Position numbers and translations under genes: made by a program
Shown: piece by piece, positions 62,400 through 64,000 of the stretch
Layout: every line of letters begins with the position of its first letter
How positions within the stretch are numbered: position 1 is the stretch's first letter
Source of the DNA: Moringa oleifera
Lineage: Eukaryota > Streptophyta > Magnoliopsida > Brassicales > Moringaceae
DNA length: 64,000 nt
Reading direction: 5' to 3'
Assembly (NCBI GenBank): GCA_021397835.1
Contig: JAJFZO010000537.1
Span: 1,922,001 to 1,986,000 of the forward strand
Notes under the pieces: generated by a model
Told to the model about the DNA's origin: nothing
Seen by the model: the letters and a program-made list of their open reading frames with translations, nothing else
Databases searched by the model: none

Positions 62400-63300
62400 A
62401 AGTTCATAAACTAAGGAGAAAGAGTAAAGTAAGTGAAGAAGAAAAGGTTTTGGATTTAGGTAAAGAATTTATAAAATATGTGATTGAGTTTTGAGAGTGA
62501 ACAACCCATTAAAAAATAGTCTTCGCTAGGTTATTCCTCACGTATGACTTGCTCTCACTTCTAACTCAACAACTTGCCTAAGTTGACCCTATAACCCATT
62601 TCACAGAAGAATTTACATTGAAACACCTACAGATCATGTTTTGATCAAGAAAAGTGCAAATTAATCCTATGGAAGGTGTTGAGCATGAACTTGAACCTAA
62701 AAAGCCCCAACAAACAGATCGATGTGAGCTGACCCTAATAAACATAAATTATGAGTTGAGCCTTATTCATCAAGATGAACTCGCCTTAGTTTAGATTGGT
62801 GCACAACTAAGCAAATTATTGTCCTACACTGCATTTTCCATTTACGTACTATTTAAGCCTATAAATACCCTAAAGATAACATTTGCCACATAAGAATCAA
62901 GCACTATTTTTATAGGTTTAAGAGAGAGTTAAGAGATTTTTTGTTAGAATTGCCACTAGAATCACCTTTTTTTTTTTTTTGGGCTGCCAAAGCCTTCATA
63001 CCCTTACTTACAATTAAGGATAAAAGTCACATTTCTTTGAAAGCATAGTATGCTCCATTGTACTGTGTTATCACTCAAGTGCCAATATAACCTCTCTCCC
63101 TCTTTTTTTTTCTCTCCCTCTTCTTCTTCTCGCCAAGGTTTGCATAACCAAGTGAAACACATTTTTCTCTTTAGCTTTCTTCCCACTAAGTCTAAGTAAG
63201 AATAACCCCATATCTCCATTTTCTCTCTTTGAATTCTCTACAAATTCATTAGATTTTAATAGTTAAAAGAGGCTTGCATGCATTAACTGATGGAATTTTC
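62400..63300 (+). mobile_element. Possible 3' LTR region of the plus-strand gypsy element
   Basis: It follows the antisense ORF, where the 3' LTR is expected. It contains TATAAATACCC at 62860-62870, a T run at about 62969-62983, and pyrimidine-rich sequence at 63090-63130. No matching 5' LTR was seen, so the boundaries are unknown and the call rests on position and the TATA box. Confidence 0.35.
62860..62870 (+). promoter_or_regulatory. TATA-box-like sequence, possible LTR promoter
   Basis: TATAAATACCC lies in the candidate 3' LTR of the plus-strand gypsy element. No gene follows it within the window. Confidence 0.35.
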
Positions 63301-64000
63301 ACATCATCAAAGATGGCTTGCATGCTTTGACTATTGGTTTTCAACGAGAAAAATGTCAAACCATTAAAGAATGGGAAATAAGGCTAGAAAGATTCTTTAA
63401 ACTTCTAGTCAAAATGTACAGTAAATGGTTCATTGGTTTTGGTTCTTTATTTTTCTTCTGTTAATAGGCTTATGGGTTTTTCTTCAGTTTCTTGTGAGGT
63501 TCGAAAGACAACCAAGACTTGATTAGCCATATAATTTTTTTATATTTTTTTAAGGATGATTTTCTAGTAATGTGTGTCTTCATGTACACAAAGTGAAAAC
63601 CTAGATTACGTTTTCTTGGTTTTCTTTCTTGGGTTTAATTTTAGTGTATGTTCATGTGGTACACATTATGTCATTTTTCGAGTTCTACATTGAATCTATA
63701 CTGGCACTTTTTTTTAAAGATTTAGTATTACATGAATATGCAATAACTGTTAGAAATAAATTATGTAGATGCATATTGATTTTGTGCATGTTTGGTTAGT
63801 CATTCTAAGTGATAGTTATTTAGTTTACATTAATAGTGATCTATGTATGACAACAGTGATATGTATGTAACGATAATGACTTTTCAAGGATAAGCTACTA
63901 TTTATTTTGTAATTGTCATAATTCCCAATTATAACTTAATTTAAGATGTTGTCTTTGACAATGTCTTAATGTGGTATTTGATTAGCGTAATGTGAAAAAT
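63301..64000. other. AT-rich spacer at the right edge
   Basis: No gene, repeat array or element end recognised. It may still be part of the LTR or of a retroelement leader continuing outside the window. Confidence 0.4.

Overview
The window is nuclear DNA of a flowering plant, most likely a dicot. It is AT-rich, carries one intron-containing gene with plant-type splice sites, and is otherwise filled with decayed LTR retrotransposons of the Ty3/gypsy (Tat-like) and Ty1/copia groups, minisatellites and AT-rich spacer. No rRNA, tRNA or CRISPR locus was seen.

Layout. 0-3.1 kb: a minus-strand gypsy pol remnant cut at about 660, next to a fragment of another element. 3.2-6 kb: two degenerate minisatellites made of hairpin-like units, and facing copies of a gypsy PBS/leader motif. 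8.9-10.7 kb: a broken plus-strand coding remnant I do not recognise. 11.6-12.7 kb: a degenerate AT-rich tandem array with units of about 70-95 bp. 17.5-22.0 kb: a decayed copia element on the minus strand with both LTRs and a primer site. 25.8-27.8 kb: the only apparently functional gene, a seven-exon UMAMIT/WAT1-related (nodulin MtN21, EamA) transporter of 407 residues, most like UMAMIT9 (At5g07050) from memory.

28.6-52.7 kb: the outstanding structure, three head-to-tail, nearly identical copies of an 8.04-kb unit starting about 0.8 kb after the transporter stop codon. Each unit holds about 380 bp of flank, the 3' LTR, and most of an old dead Tat-like gypsy element on the minus strand. The rest of gag and the single 5' LTR lie to the right (52.7-54.0 kb). 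The breakpoints are outside the LTRs and share only GGA, so this looks like a segmental tandem triplication of dead transposon DNA rather than LTR-LTR recombination. Each unit also carries its own internal minisatellite of about 80 bp and a long T/A palindrome.

54-56.5 kb: AT-rich spacer and a strongly G-depleted low-complexity tract. 56.5-63 kb: a third gypsy element on the plus strand, dead by many stops, with a decayed opposite-strand ORF after pol and a possible 3' LTR with a TATA box.

The transposon remnants do not work together as a system. All three gypsy proteases and most of the polymerases have lost key residues. The biological interest lies in the recent amplification of ancient dead sequence and in the hairpin-unit minisatellites.
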